A stretch of 64,000 bases of DNA from DATDAH01 sp963845425 (GCA_963845425.1 CAWJSC010000007.1:1-64000); one strand, 5' to 3'; positions 1 through 9,621 are shown, counted from the first letter of the stretch. The notes: generated by a model from the sequence alone, not told the origin. Numbers and translations are program-made.

Positions 1-1106
1 CGGTGTGGTCGCGGGGATCACCCCGTTCGACTTCCCGGCGATGGTCCCGCTCTGGATGTTCCCCCTCGCGATCGCCTGCGGGAACAGCTTCGTGCTCAAG
101 CCGTCCGAGAAGGACCCGGCGGCCAACGTCCGCCTGGCCGAGCTCTTCACCGAGGCGGGCCTGCCGCCGGGCGTGCTCAATGTGGTCCACGGCGGACGCG
201 GTGGCCGTCAACCGGCTGCTCGAGCACCCCGACGTCGAGGCCGTCAGCTTCGTGGGCTCGACCCCGATCGCCCGCCACGTGTACGAGACCGGCACCCGGG
301 CCGGCAAGCGGGTCCAGGCCCTAGGCGGGGCCAAGAACCACATGGTCGTCCTGCCCGACGCCGACATCGGCCAGGCCGCCGATGCCGCGGTCAGCGCCGG
401 CTACGGCTCCGCCGGCGAACGCTGCATGGCCATCTCGGTAGTCGTGGCCGTGGGCGATGTCACGCCGACCGCCTGGTGCCCGCCGTCGTCGAGCGCATCG
501 ATGCCCTGACGATCGGCCGGGGCACCGGCGACGGCGTGGACATGGGCCCGCTGGTCACCGAGGCGCACCGGGACCGGGTGCGGTCCTATGTCGACCTCGG
601 GGTCGAAGAAGGCGCGGAGCTGGTGGTGGACGGCCGGGACCTCGCCGTGGCACTACCAGGACGGCTACTGGCTGGGGCCCTGCCTGTTCGACCGGGTACA
701 GCCCGAGATGAAGGTGTACCTCGACGAGATCTTCGGGCCCGTGCTGAGCATCGTCCGGGTCGAGCTCGACGAGGCTCTCGACCTGGTGAACGCCTGCGAG
801 TACGGCAACGGCACCGCCATCTTCACCAACGACGGTGGCGCCGCCCGCACCACTACCACCGGGACGTGCAGGTGGGCATGGTCGGGATCAACGTCCCCAT
901 CCCGGTGCCCATGGCGTACTTCTCCTTCGGCGGCTGGAAGGCGTCGCTGTTCGGTGACACCCACGTCCACGGCATGGAGGGAGTCCGCTTCTACACGCGG
1001 GCCAAGGCCGTCACCGCACGCTGGCCGGACCCCCATGACCGTGGTGTCGACCTCGGCTTTTACCCCAGAACCGGTGATGGCCACCGACCCGGTCAGCGGC
1101 CGGTAG
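1..1106 (+). CDS. mmsA: methylmalonate-semialdehyde dehydrogenase, 5'-truncated by window edge, frameshifted
   Basis: The sequence enters mid-gene in an aldehyde dehydrogenase of the CoA-acylating methylmalonate-semialdehyde type, which converts methylmalonate (or malonate) semialdehyde to propionyl-CoA (or acetyl-CoA) in valine and inositol breakdown. Visible blocks in order are GITPFDFPAMVPLWM, GNSFVLKPSEKDP, VSFVGSTPIARHVYETGT, GGAKNHMVVLPDAD, GSAGERCMAIS with the catalytic Cys, and EIFGPVLS. The blocks lie in different frames, so about five one-base shifts are needed (near 190, 455, 650, 860 and 1060). All conserved blocks survive in the right order, which fits indel errors better than an old pseudogene. 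The end at the TAG of 1104-1106 assumes the last shift. Confidence 0.8.
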
Positions 1107-1119
1107 CCTCACCGCCGAC

Positions 1120-1218
1120 ATGGGCTCACTCATCAAGAAGCGCCGTAAGCGCATGCGGAAGAAGAAGCACAAGAAGTTGCTGAAGCGCACCCGCCGTCAG
1201 CGCCGGGCCGGCAAGTAG
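1120..1218 (+). CDS. small ribosomal protein bS22-like (AURKAIP1/COX24 domain)
   Basis: This is a 32-residue, extremely basic protein starting MGSLIKKRRKRMRKKKHKK and ending in RRQRRAGK. It matches the pattern of the tiny actinobacterial protein carrying the AURKAIP1/COX24 C-terminal domain, found in mycobacterial 30S subunits and named bS22. It probably binds rRNA in the small subunit. The ATG at 1120 follows the preceding stop by 13 bases, and the reading frame is intact. Its last bases overlap the deduced 3' end of ispE on the other strand. The length and Lys/Arg pattern make the call fairly secure although the gene is below usual ORF cut-offs. Confidence 0.85.
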   Translation: MGSLIKKRRKRMRKKKHKKLLKRTRRQRRAGK

Positions 1219-1937
1219 CCTCGCCGTCGCCCCGGTCGGACCGGCACCGCACGCCGAACCACCACCGGGGAAGGAACCCTCGACGAACCAGGTCGAGCCA
1301 CTCCCCGCGAGCATCGGACCGGCACCGGCAGCTTCACGCAGTTCGGCGCGCCATCGGCCAGCTCCGGGGCCACCACCAGGGCGGCGGGCTCCAGGTCGTT
1401 GCCGTTCGCCCCGCCGGGCCGCCCAGGTCGTCCCACGCCCGGTAGACGGCGGGGGTCGCGCAGTGCACCGGCGGGGTGAGCAGCGTGAACGTCAGGGGCT
1501 CGAACGCAGCGGCTCGAGTTGCTCACCGATGCCGGTGACCCGGGCCCGGCCGCCGATCACGCAGAACGGGACGTCCGCCCCCAGGCGGGCCTCGGCTTCG
1601 ACGTCGGTGTGGCCGGCCCACCGCAGGATCGCCGCGGCGTCCGCGGAGCCCCCGCCCAGGCCGGCGCCGCTGGGGATCTGCTTGTCGACCTCCACCGGGC
1701 CGTCCGGCCGACCACGGCCAGCGCTCGGCTCACCAGGTCGTCCCCGGCCACCGACCCCGCCGCGCCCGGACCGAGGAACGTCACGCCGGACCCCTCGCTG
1801 AGCCACAGGGTGTCGGCCAGGTCGAGCGTGACCATCTCGGCGTCGATCAGGTGGAGGCCGTCGGGCCGGACGCCGGTGACGCGCAGCGACAGGGTCAGCT
1901 TGGCCGGTGCGGTCAGGGTCACCGGCAGCCCGCTCAC
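1197..1937 (-). CDS. ispE: 4-diphosphocytidyl-2-C-methyl-D-erythritol kinase, frameshifted
   Basis: IspE is the GHMP-family kinase that phosphorylates CDP-methylerythritol in the MEP isoprenoid pathway. The N-terminus (PVTLTAPAKLTLSLRVTGVR), the glycine-rich ATP loop (PSGAGLGGGSADAAA), the NGNDLEPAA block and the terminal GSGSTWFVEG block are all present but spread over several frames, needing at least four one-base shifts (near 1700, 1500, 1415 and 1325-1275). The GTG start at 1935-1937 overlaps the rsmA stop (GTGA), as expected for the rsmA-ispE pair. An essential gene broken this often is more likely mis-sequenced than dead. The exact 3' end is uncertain. Confidence 0.78.
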
Positions 1938-2747
1938 CCGCCGACCGCCTCGGCCAGCCGACCCCAGGCGGCGACGTCAAGTTGCTCGGGGCGGGTGTCG
2001 GAGGCGATGCCCGCCGCGGTGAACTGGGCCTCGGTGACCCGCCCGTCGAGTGAGCGCCGCAGCATCTTGCGCCGGTTGCCGAAGGCCTGCCGGACCAGGG
2101 CGACCAGCACCTCCGGGTCGGCCTCGGTGGCCGGCGCGTCCAGGCGCTCGATGCGGACCAGGGCCGACTCGACCCGCGGCTTGGGGAGGAAGACCTCGGG
2201 TGACACCCGACCCACGACCTCGGCCCGGGCCCGCAGGGCGACCAGGACCGAGGGGATCCCGTAGGTCCGGGACCCCGCCGGGGCAGCCAGCCGCTCCCCC
2301 ACCTCCCGCTGGACCATCACCAGTAGGCGCTGGACCCGGGGGACCTCGGCCAGCACGTCGAGGACGATGGGCGTGGCCAGGTTGTAGGGCAGGTTGGCCA
2401 CCAGGGCCCAGGTGTCGGACCCGGCCAGCACGTCGTCCCAGTCCACGGTGCGCACGTCGGCGCCGATGACCCGTACGGGCCGGTCCCCCAGCACCTCAGC
2501 CAGCGCCGGGGAGCAGGTACGGATCGGCTTCGATCGTCGTGACGGCGGCGCCCGTCTCGACCAGGGCCAGCGTCAGGGCCCCCAGACCGGCGCCGACCTC
2601 GACCACGTGGTCACCAGGCCCGACGCCCGCGAGCCGGGCGATGCGCCGGACCGTGTTGGGGTCGACGACGAAGTTCTGGCCGAGCGCACGGCTGGGCGCC
2701 AGCCCGTGGCGGAGGAGGAGGTCGCGAGCCTGGGTCGGGGTGAGCAG
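1934..2747 (-). CDS. rsmA: 16S rRNA (adenine1518/1519-N6)-dimethyltransferase, one frameshift
   Basis: RsmA (KsgA) dimethylates two adjacent adenines in the 3' helix of 16S rRNA during 30S maturation. Motifs include LGQNFVVDPNTV, the SAM-binding VVEVGAGLGALTLAL, and the catalytic NLPYN followed by a C-terminal helical domain (NRRKMLRRSL). A one-base shift near 2512 separates the SAM-binding half from the rest. No ATG or GTG precedes the conserved N-terminus. The first usable codon is CTG at 2747, four bases after the stop of the upstream Rpf-like gene, so the start is tentative. It lies in the common actinobacterial order metG-tatD-rpf-rsmA-ispE. Confidence 0.85.
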
Positions 2748-2750
2748 GGC

Positions 2751-3556
2751 TCAGACGTAGCCGTAGCGGGCGGCGCAGGTCGGCCACGAGCCGGCGAAGC
2801 CCCGGGCTCGGGCCAGGTTGGCGGCGATCTCCCGCTGCTGCTCGTAGTTGTGGTCGAGGATGTCCTGGCCGCGGTTGCCCCCGCCGCCGTGCGACTGCCA
2901 CGTGTCGAAGCGGAACTGGAAGGCGCCGTACCACGGCCCCTCGGGATTGAAGGCCCGGGGGTTCCGGCCCGACTCGCAGGTGGCGATGTCGTCCAGCTTC
3001 TCGTAGAGCGACCCGCCACCGCCGCCGCCCCACCGCCACCGCCACCTCCGCCCCGCCGTGCCGTCGTCGCCTCCACCACCTCCGCGCAGCCGCCACCGTT
3101 GCCGTCGTCGTTGGACGGCGGCACATAGACCGGGGGCGGGCTCGAGGGCGCCTCGGCGGCCGCGGCCACCGCGGCGGCGTAGTCGGCAATGGCCTGGGCC
3201 TGCGCTCGGGCGAACGTCTCGAAGGCGGCGGCCTCACGGGCCGCGGCGGCCTCGCGCTGCTCCTCGCGGGCGGCGCTCTTGTCCAGCACGCCGAGGCGCA
3301 TCCCCGACCCCGCGGCCTCCGCCGCGGCGGGATTCAGATCGATCCCGCCGACGACTGGGGGCCCGGTGAGGCCGATGTCGGCCACCTCGACCGTCGTGGG
3401 CGCGGCCTGGTTCGAGCCGAAGAGCACCGCCGCGCCGACGGTGGTGCCGACGACGGCCAGGATCAGGAACGCCAGCGTCAGACGGAGGCGGAACGGGGGA
3501 TGTGAGGACAACGACCTTCCCTGCGGGATGCCGACGGGATCGCGTGAACGTAACAC
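2751..3556 (-). CDS. resuscitation-promoting-factor-type transglycosylase, one frameshift
   Basis: This is a secreted or membrane-anchored cell-wall lytic protein. An N-terminal hydrophobic segment (LTLAFLILAVVGTTVGAAVLF) is followed by an Ala-rich coiled linker and a low-complexity Pro/Gly stretch. The C-terminal domain carries the Rpf signature: CESGRNPRAFNPEGPWYGAF with its glutamate, then FQFRFDTWQSHGGG. Rpf proteins cleave peptidoglycan and stimulate growth from dormancy. The C-terminal domain is in a different frame from the N-terminus, with the switch inside the GC-rich repeat near 3010-3060. Its position between tatD and rsmA is the usual actinobacterial rpf site. The start at 3556 is the most upstream choice and may be too long. 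Confidence 0.78.
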
Positions 3557-3600
3557 AACCGCAACCTCGCGCCACGCCCCGGGCGGGCCGCGCCGAGCGG

Positions 3601-4365
3601 TCAGTCGGGCAGCGCGTACAGCCGTGTGGCGTTGGCCCAGGTCGTCTCGGCCACCGCCTCGACGGCCTGACCGCGGACCTCCGCCACCTTCTGGCCCACC
3701 AGCGTCACCAGGCTCGGGTGGTTCGGCCGGCCCCGGTGCGGGACGGGGGTGAGGAACGGGGCATCGGTCTCGACGAGGAGGCGGTCATCGGGGCAGAGGC
3801 GGGCCGCGTCACGGACGTCGTCGGCCGACGGGAAGGTCACGATCCCGCTGAAGGAGAGGTGGGCACCCAGTGCCAGGGCCCGCTCGGCCTCGGGCGCGCC
3901 GCCGGTGAAGCAGTGGAAGACCGTCCGGTCGGGGACGCCGGCTTCGTCGAGGATGGCGAACGTGTCGTCCCAGGCCTCCCGGGTGTGGATGACCAGCGCC
4001 CGGTCGTGGCGGTGGGCCAGTTCGATCTGGGCGGCGAACACCTCCCGCTGGACCTCCCGAGGCGAGTGGTCGTAGTGGTAGTCGAGGCCGCACTCCCCCA
4101 CCGCCCGGACCTCGGGCCGGGACAGCAAGGCCTCGAGGCCCTCGATGCCGTGCTGGGCCTCGTGGGGGTGGACCCCGGCGGTGGCCCAGACCTCGGTGTG
4201 ACGGGCGGCCCTGTCGGCGGCCGCAGTCGAGTCGGCCACGTCGGTGCCCACGTCGAGGACGCGGGTCACGCCCTCGGCGGCCGCCGCGTCGAGGGCCGCC
4301 CGCACCGCCGCCTCGTCCGCCAGGTCCAGGTGACCCAGGTGGCAGTGGTCGTCGGTCCAGCGCAC
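3601..4365 (-). CDS. tatD: TatD family metal-dependent deoxyribonuclease
   Basis: This intact 254-residue protein of the TatD amidohydrolase-fold family starts MRWTDDHCHLGHLDL, where the H-x-H metal ligands sit at the start as usual. Further metal-site blocks are AGVHPHEAQ, GECGLDYHY, VIHTREA, HCFTGG and the final VETDAPFL. Family members are Mg-dependent 3'-5' exonucleases acting on DNA or RNA ends. The stop codon lies 44 bases upstream of the Rpf-like gene, and the gene follows metG with only four bases between them, so metG and tatD are probably cotranscribed. Confidence 0.92.
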   Translation of the reverse strand: MRWTDDHCHLGHLDLADEAAVRAALDAAAAEGVTRVLDVGTDVADSTAAADRAARHTEVWATAGVHPHEAQHGIEGLEALLSRPEVRAVGECGLDYHYDHSPREVQREVFAAQIELAHRHDRALVIHTREAWDDTFAILDEAGVPDRTVFHCFTGGAPEAERALALGAHLSFSGIVTFPSADDVRDAARLCPDDRLLVETDAPFLTPVPHRGRPNHPSLVTLVGQKVAEVRGQAVEAVAETTWANATRLYALPD

Positions 4366-4369
4366 GGAC

Positions 4370-5876
4370 TCAGGCCGTCAACCGGGGGAAGAGCGGGTTG
4401 CCCTTCTCCACGGTGAGGCCCCCGGGATAGCCGCCCCACTCGGCGGCGACCGGCAGGCGCTGGTCCTCGGGGCGGCCGTCGAGGCCCAACCGGCGCCAGA
4501 TCTCGGCGCAGGTGTCCGGCACGGCCGGCGAGGCCAGGATCGTCACGATGCGCAGCGCCTCCAGCGGCGTCACCGAGGACGGCGTCGACCTCCGGGCCGG
4601 GCTCGGCCTTCCATGGCTCGTTGGCCTCGAGGTACGCGTTGGTCTCCCGGATGAGGCGCCAGGTGGCCTCGAGGGCGAGCGAGGGCTGGACGCGGTCCCA
4701 GGCCTCGGCCGCCTCGGAGAACGCCTCGGCCGCGACCGCGGCGAGGGGGCTGTCGGGCCGCGGTGCGGGCCCCACCCCGTCGCACTTCTTGCCGACGACG
4801 GTGGCCACCCGGGCCTGGAGGTTGCCCAGGTTGTTGGCCAGGTCGCTGTTGTAGCGCTCGACCATGCCCTCGTAGCTGAAGTCCCCGTCGGGACCGAAGG
4901 GGGTGGCACCGAGGAAGTGGTAGCGGTAGCCATCCACGCCGAAGTCGGCCACGAGGTCGGCCGGGACGATCTGGTTCAGGCTGGTCTTGGACATCTTCTC
5001 GCCGCCCACCAGCAGGAAGCCGTGCACGCTGATGCGCTTCGGCGGCGTGAGCCCGGCGGCCAGGAGCAGGGCCGGCCAGTACACGCAGTGGAACCGGAGG
5101 ATGTCCTTGCCGATGACGTGGTGGGCCTCGGGCCACCACTCGGCGAAGCGCGCGGGATCGCTGCCGTAGCCGACCGCGGTGGCGTAGTTGATGAGGGCGT
5201 CGTACCAGACGTAGAAGACGTGCTCGGGGTCCCAGGGGACCTCGACGCCCCACTGGATCGAGGACCGACTGATGGAGATGTCCCGCAGGCCCTGGCGGAT
5301 CAGGCCCAGGGCCTCGTTGCGCTTGCCCTCGGGGCCGACGAAGTCCGGGTGGGCTTCGTACCAGTCGAGCAGGGGCTGCTCGAAGGCCGAGAGGGCGAAG
5401 AACCAGTTCTCCTCGCTGAGGTGCTCCACCGGACGGTGGTGGATCGGGCAGTTGCCGTCGACCAGGTCGTCCTCGGTGTAGTACGCCTCGCAGGCCACGC
5501 AGTACAGGCCCTCGTAGGCGTCCTTGTAGATGTGGCCGTTGTCCTTGGCCGCCGTCAGCAGCTCCTGCACGGCGGTGTGGTGGCGGCCCTCGGTGGTGCG
5601 GATGAAGTCGTCGTTGCTGATGTTCAGCAGCTCCCAGGCCTCGCGGTAGCGGGCACTGGTGACGTCGGCCTGCTCCTGGGGGCTGAGGCCGTGCTCCTCG
5701 GCCGCCCGGGCCACCTTCAGGCCGTGCTCGTCGGTCCCCGTGAGGAAGAAGACCTCCTCGCCGAGCAGCCGGTGCCACCGGGCCAGGCCGTCGGCCACGA
5801 CGGTGGTGTAGGCGTGACCGATGTGGGGCGCGTCGTTGACGTAGTAGATCGGCGTCGTGACGTAGTAGCGGCCCAC
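4370..5876 (-). CDS. metG: methionine--tRNA ligase, one frameshift
   Basis: This class I aminoacyl-tRNA synthetase charges initiator and elongator tRNA with methionine. The HIGH signature (PHIGHAYT) is at residues 18-21 and the KMSKS loop appears as GEKMSKTS. A CVACEAYY/CPIHHR insertion replaces the zinc knuckle. The anticodon-binding domain follows. The frame is open from 5876 to about 4575, where a one-base shift moves the last 65 residues (ALRIVTILASPAVPDT to the end) into another frame ending at 4370. The coding signal continues cleanly across the shift, so this is most likely a sequencing indel in an essential gene. Confidence 0.9.
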
Positions 5877-5917
5877 ACAGCGAGGCTACCGACGCCCCGC
5901 AACCCCGCTCCCGGGGA

Positions 5918-7054
5918 TTACCCGGCCCGCCGCCCCGACAGGTCGGTCACTGCGGTCAGGTCGAGCAGGGGCGCCGAGCCCTCGGTCCCGCCCGCCTCGG
6001 CGAGGCCGCTGCCGGCCTGCACCTGGTCGATCTCGGCGAACTTCTTCTCGAACACCCGGCGACGCGGGCCGTTGAGCTCCTCGTAGGAGCGCTGGGTGGT
6101 CTCGAGGTGCTTGCCCACCTTGTCCATCGCGTCGGTCAGCTTCGACCACTCGCCCTTGAAGCTGCGCAGGCAGGCGAGGACTTCGGTCGAGGCCTGCTCG
6201 ACCAGGAAGTTGTCCATCGCCTGGCGGATGATGGCCAGCATCGAGAACAGGCTGAACGGCGAGCAGAGCACCACCTTGTGGGCCATGGCGTGGTCGAGGA
6301 GCTCGGGGTCCTGTTCGTGGATGAAGGCGAAGACGCTCTCGTTGGGGATGAACAGGAGCAGGAACTCGACGGTGTGCTCGGGATCGACGTAGCCCCGCCC
6401 GGTGAGCTCCTTGACCCGGTCCCGGACGTCCCGGGTGAACTGCTTGGCCGTCCGCTCCCGCTCGAGGTCGGTGTCGGCGTCGAGGTGGCGCAGGTAGTTG
6501 TCGATCGGGAACTTCACGTCCATGTGCACGACGTGATCCCGCGGCAGCAGGAAGGTGAAGTCGGGGATGGTCGGCCCCCCGACCACGGCGGTCTGCTTGC
6601 GGTAGTTGACCCCGTCCACGAAGCCGGCCCGGCGCAGCACGTCCTCGGCCATGCGCTCCCCCCAGGCCCCCCGGGCCTTGGGGCTGGCCAGCGCCTCACG
6701 CAGCTGCCCGGTGAGGCCCGCCAGCTCGCTGCTGGCCCGGCGGGCGGCGTCCAGGCCGTTGAGCAGCTCGCCGTGCTGGTTGGCCCGGTCCTTCTGCAGC
6801 GTGGCCACCAGCTCGGTGACCTGGACCAGCTGGCGGTTGATGTCCTGGGTGCGCAGGTCCAGCTCGGCCGTGCCCGCCCGGGCGTGCTGGTCGAGGCGAT
6901 CGCCCACGATGGCGACCACGGTGTCGACCGCGGCCTGGACCGTGGCCTCCCGCTCCACGGCGAGCTGGCGCCGGAGGTGCTCCGGCAGCACACGGAGGAC
7001 GACCACGGCGATGAGGCCGCCCACGAGCAGGGCACAGACGATGGCGATGACCAT
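5918..7054 (-). CDS. rmuC: DNA recombination protein RmuC homologue
   Basis: This is a 378-residue protein with one N-terminal membrane segment (MVIAIVCALLVGGLIAVVV), a long coiled-coil region, then the RmuC domain, recognisable from KARGAWGE, PDFTFLLP, VHMDVKFP and FLLLFIPNES. RmuC proteins carry a restriction-endonuclease-like fold and limit inversions at short repeats in E. coli. The reading frame runs open further upstream to 7174, but the ATG at 7054 starts exactly at the membrane anchor, so I chose it. The gene lies downstream of rsmI, separated by 268 bases that hold a repeat element. Confidence 0.88.
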   Translation of the reverse strand: MVIAIVCALLVGGLIAVVVLRVLPEHLRRQLAVEREATVQAAVDTVVAIVGDRLDQHARAGTAELDLRTQDINRQLVQVTELVATLQKDRANQHGELLNGLDAARRASSELAGLTGQLREALASPKARGAWGERMAEDVLRRAGFVDGVNYRKQTAVVGGPTIPDFTFLLPRDHVVHMDVKFPIDNYLRHLDADTDLERERTAKQFTRDVRDRVKELTGRGYVDPEHTVEFLLLFIPNESVFAFIHEQDPELLDHAMAHKVVLCSPFSLFSMLAIIRQAMDNFLVEQASTEVLACLRSFKGEWSKLTDAMDKVGKHLETTQRSYEELNGPRRRVFEKKFAEIDQVQAGSGLAEAGGTEGSAPLLDLTAVTDLSGRRAG

Positions 7055-7322
7055 GCCCCCATCATGAACAGGGGGTCTGACAGGAACTCGGGACCCGGCC
7101 CATCGGGCTGGGACAATCGAGGCAAGGAAGGGGCGTGGGGACGGGCTGCCGGTCGTCCGGGGCGGGAATCCCACGCCTTGTGGTCATGCCGGGCCTGATC
7201 ACGATGTCTCGAGGCAATAACTGGCGGAATCCGACAGGTATTGCCTCGAGTCCACCCCACAGCGGACCGGGAGGGTGGAGTTGACCACGGAGAGTGCCGG
7301 ACCCGGCCGACGACCCCGTCCT
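7055..7322 (-). repeat. composite intergenic element, copy 1
   Basis: This is the gap between the rsmI stop and the rmuC start. Read on the minus strand it contains, in order, CTCCGTGG (7285-7292), a 43 bp palindrome (7208-7250), GTGGGATTCCC (7164-7174) and a 28-base box (7130-7157) that on the minus strand begins GACGACCGGC and ends CCACGCCCC. The same boxes in the same order, also just after a stop codon, occur at 46404-46682 and 63457-63756. The 28-base box differs from the third copy at two positions. I see no reading frame in it that looks coding. Its function is unknown. Confidence 0.7.
7208..7250. repeat. 43 bp palindrome, CTCGAGG family, copy 1
   Basis: Two 21-base arms flank a single central base. 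Both ends are CTCGAG. The left arm begins CTCGAGGCAATAACTGGCGG, and the right arm read in reverse complement begins CTCGAGGCAATACCTGTCGG, giving two mismatches in 21. A second copy at 46524-46566 is perfect and carries a paired C:G to T:A change. It could form a long hairpin in RNA or act as a protein-binding dyad. The lack of a T-tract makes a classic intrinsic terminator less likely. Confidence 0.85.
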
Positions 7323-8156
7323 TCAGCTGAGGCGGTTGGCGACCTCGTAGGCCTGGCGCTTGGGGACGCCGAGGTCGGCGGCGACCGTCGAGGCCGCGTC
7401 ACGGGCGCTGTCGCCGGCGTCGAGGCGGGCCTGCACGGCGGACTCGACGTCGGCGGCCTCGGCCGGGCCGGCGGGCAGCGCGCCCTGCACGACCAGGGCG
7501 ATCTCGCCCCTCGGGGGCGACGCTTCGGCCCAGGCCACGGCTTCGTGCAGGAGGCCGCGCCAGACCTCCTCGTGGAGCTTGGTCAGCTCCCGGGCCACGG
7601 CCACCCGACGCCAGCCGCCGAGCACGGTCGCCAGGTCCGCCAGCGTGGCCGCGACACGGTGGGGCGCCTCGTAGAACACCAGCGTCCGCTGCTCGTCGAC
7701 CAGCTCGGCCAGGCGCTGGCGGCGGGCCCCGGCCTTGCGGGCCAGGAAGCCCTCGAACACGAACCGGGCCGTGGGCAGGCCCGACGCCACCAGGGCGGCC
7801 ACCGCGGCGGAGGGCCCCGGCACGACCTCGACCCGGAAGCCGTCCCGGGACGCGGCCCGCACCAGGCGTTCGCCCGGGTCGCTGATGCCGGGCATCCCCG
7901 CATCGGTCACCACGGCGACCCGCTGGCCCCGGGCGAGGCGGCCCAGGACCTCCTCGACCCGTTGGGCCTCGTTGTGGTCGTTGACCACCAGGAGCTCGCG
8001 GGCCCGGATGCCGGCGTGCTGCAGCAGGCGGCCCGTGCGGCGGCTGTCCTCGCAGGCGACCACGTCGGCCTTGGCCAGCTCCTCGACAGCCCGGGGCGAC
8101 AGGTCGCCGAGGTTCCCGATGGGGGTGCCGACCAGCACCAGAGCGGCGACGGTCAC
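7323..8156 (-). CDS. rsmI: 16S rRNA (cytidine1402-2'-O)-methyltransferase
   Basis: RsmI methylates the ribose 2'-O of C1402 in the decoding centre of 16S rRNA. The 277-residue protein has the tetrapyrrole-methylase fold, shown by LVGTPIGNLGDLS near the start, ACEDSRRTGRLL, VTDAGMPGISDPG, VVPGPSA, FVFEGFL and FYEAPHR. The C-terminal tail ends in a helix-turn-helix-like QAYEVANRLS. The frame is intact with an ATG start. The next gene upstream on this strand is DUF192 (stop at 8206), so these may be cotranscribed. Confidence 0.93.
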   Translation of the reverse strand: MTVAALVLVGTPIGNLGDLSPRAVEELAKADVVACEDSRRTGRLLQHAGIRARELLVVNDHNEAQRVEEVLGRLARGQRVAVVTDAGMPGISDPGERLVRAASRDGFRVEVVPGPSAAVAALVASGLPTARFVFEGFLARKAGARRQRLAELVDEQRTLVFYEAPHRVAATLADLATVLGGWRRVAVARELTKLHEEVWRGLLHEAVAWAEASPPRGEIALVVQGALPAGPAEAADVESAVQARLDAGDSARDAASTVAADLGVPKRQAYEVANRLS

Positions 8157-8205
8157 GCTCGGTTGCCTCCAAGTCGTCCACGGTCCCCAGGCCCGGCAGA
8201 CCTGG

Positions 8206-8535
8206 TCACGCCTTGACCTCGAGCTGGTCGCCGGGTCGCAGTTCCCAGTGGGCGAAGGTCCCCGCCTCAGCCTCGATCACCCCACGCGCCTTCATGCAGG
8301 GCCGGCCGACGCGGTGGCGGGCCATCGTGACCGTGCGCAGGACCCGCAGCTCTCCGTCACAGAAGGCCACGTCGATCGCGAAGCGCATGCCGATGGTGTG
8401 CACGGCCCGGGCCGGACGCAGGAGGAGCGCGCCGTCGATGCCGTCCCGGCCGAGCAGGCCGCGCCGACGGGAGCGGCGGTCGTCGGCCACCTCCAACGTG
8501 GCCAACACTTCGTCCTCCCGCAGCAGCCAGGGCAC
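8206..8535 (-). CDS. DUF192 domain-containing protein
   Basis: This 109-residue DUF192 protein is identified by GLLGRDGIDGALLL, AVHTIGMRFAIDVAF and the terminal EAGTFAHWELRPGDQLEV. The family forms a small beta-barrel of unknown biochemical role. Some members carry signal peptides, but this one shows none. The start is a GTG at 8533-8535. It lies nine bases downstream of the ychF stop, so it is probably in the same transcript as ychF. Confidence 0.85.
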   Translation of the reverse strand: MPWLLREDEVLATLEVADDRRSRRRGLLGRDGIDGALLLRPARAVHTIGMRFAIDVAFCDGELRVLRTVTMARHRVGRPCMKARGVIEAEAGTFAHWELRPGDQLEVKA

Positions 8536-8544
8536 GGTCCCGGT

Positions 8545-9621
8545 CTACACGTTGAAGCGGAACTCCAGGACGTCGCCGTCCTGGACCTCGTAGTCCTTGC
8601 CCTCGATGCGGAGCTTGCCCACGTCGCGGGCCTTGGACCAGGACCCGATGTCGAGGAGCTCCTGCCAGTTGATGCACTCGGCCCGGATGAAGCCGCGCTC
8701 GAAGTCGGTGTGGATCACCCCGGCGCACTGGGGCGCCTTGGCGCCGGCCCGGAAGGTCCAGGCCCGGCTCTCCTTCTCGCCGGTGGTGAGGAAGGTGCGC
8801 AGGCCCAGCAGGTGGTACGCCGCCTGCACGAAGCGGGTCAGGGCGCCCTCGCCGAGGCCGTAGGCGTCGAGGAGGTCGGCCCGCTCGTCGGCGTCGAGTT
8901 GGGCGGCCTCGGCCTCCAACTGGACGCACACGCCGATGACCTCGGCCACCCCGCCCAGCTCCTCGCGAACGGGGTCCAGCACGGGGTCGGGATCGGCGAT
9001 CTGCTCCTCGTCGAGGTTGACGAGGGCCATGACCGGCTTGTTGGTCAGGAGGAACCACGGGCGCAGGGCGGCCCGGTGGTCGGCGCTGAGGTCGCTGCGG
9101 TAGATCGGCGTGCCCTCACTGAGGACGGCGAGGGCCGCGTCGAGCGCGGCCACCTCGCCGGCCAGGCTCTTGTCGCTCTTCATCGCCTTGCGCCGCTTGT
9201 CGATCTGGGATTCGACCGACTCGAGGTCGGCCAGCGTCAGCTCGATCTCCAGGACCCTGAGGTGCTCGAGGGGGTCGGCCGGACCGGGGACGTCGGTGTC
9301 CCCGAAGGCCCGGAGCACGTAGACGATGGCGTCGGCCTCCCGGATCCCGGCGAGGAACTTGTTGCCGAGGCCCTCGCCCTTGCTGGCCCCCTCGACCAGG
9401 CCGCCGATGTCGACGAACTGCACCGCGGCCGGGACCACGTTCTTCGAGGCGCTCATCTCGGCCAGGGCCTCGAGACGGTGGTCGGGGACCTTGGCCACGC
9501 CCACGTTGGGGTCGGTGGTGGCGAAGGCGTAGGGCGCGGCCAGCGCCGAGCCCCCCGAGAGGGCGTTGTAGAGCGAGGACTTCCCCGCGTTGGGGAGACC
9601 GACGAACCCGAAGCGCTCCAT
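8545..9621 (-). CDS. ychF: YchF/Obg-type ATPase
   Basis: YchF is a universally conserved P-loop NTPase that prefers ATP, binds ribosomes and is linked to stress responses. The start at 9621 gives MERFGFVGLPNAGKSSLYNA, the usual N-terminus with the P-loop at residues 8-16. VQFVDIGGLVEGASKGEG is the switch region, and the C-terminal TGS domain holds RAWTFRAGAKAPQCAGVIHTD-like blocks ending in VLEFRFNV. An open frame extends nine codons further upstream, but the shorter start matches the family. Confidence 0.93.
   Translation of the reverse strand: MERFGFVGLPNAGKSSLYNALSGGSALAAPYAFATTDPNVGVAKVPDHRLEALAEMSASKNVVPAAVQFVDIGGLVEGASKGEGLGNKFLAGIREADAIVYVLRAFGDTDVPGPADPLEHLRVLEIELTLADLESVESQIDKRRKAMKSDKSLAGEVAALDAALAVLSEGTPIYRSDLSADHRAALRPWFLLTNKPVMALVNLDEEQIADPDPVLDPVREELGGVAEVIGVCVQLEAEAAQLDADERADLLDAYGLGEGALTRFVQAAYHLLGLRTFLTTGEKESRAWTFRAGAKAPQCAGVIHTDFERGFIRAECINWQELLDIGSWSKARDVGKLRIEGKDYEVQDGDVLEFRFNV

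Noticed and set aside
1219..1500. An additional plus-strand gene between bS22 and rsmA
   Set aside because: The conserved IspE C-terminal blocks (NGNDLEPAA, GSGSTWFVEG) are read on the minus strand here, so plus-strand frames are shadows.
6514..7260. Minus-strand frame containing an RGNTCR-type peptide that recurs near 46.5 kb
   Set aside because: The recurring peptide is just translation of the 43 bp palindrome. It is not a conserved protein.
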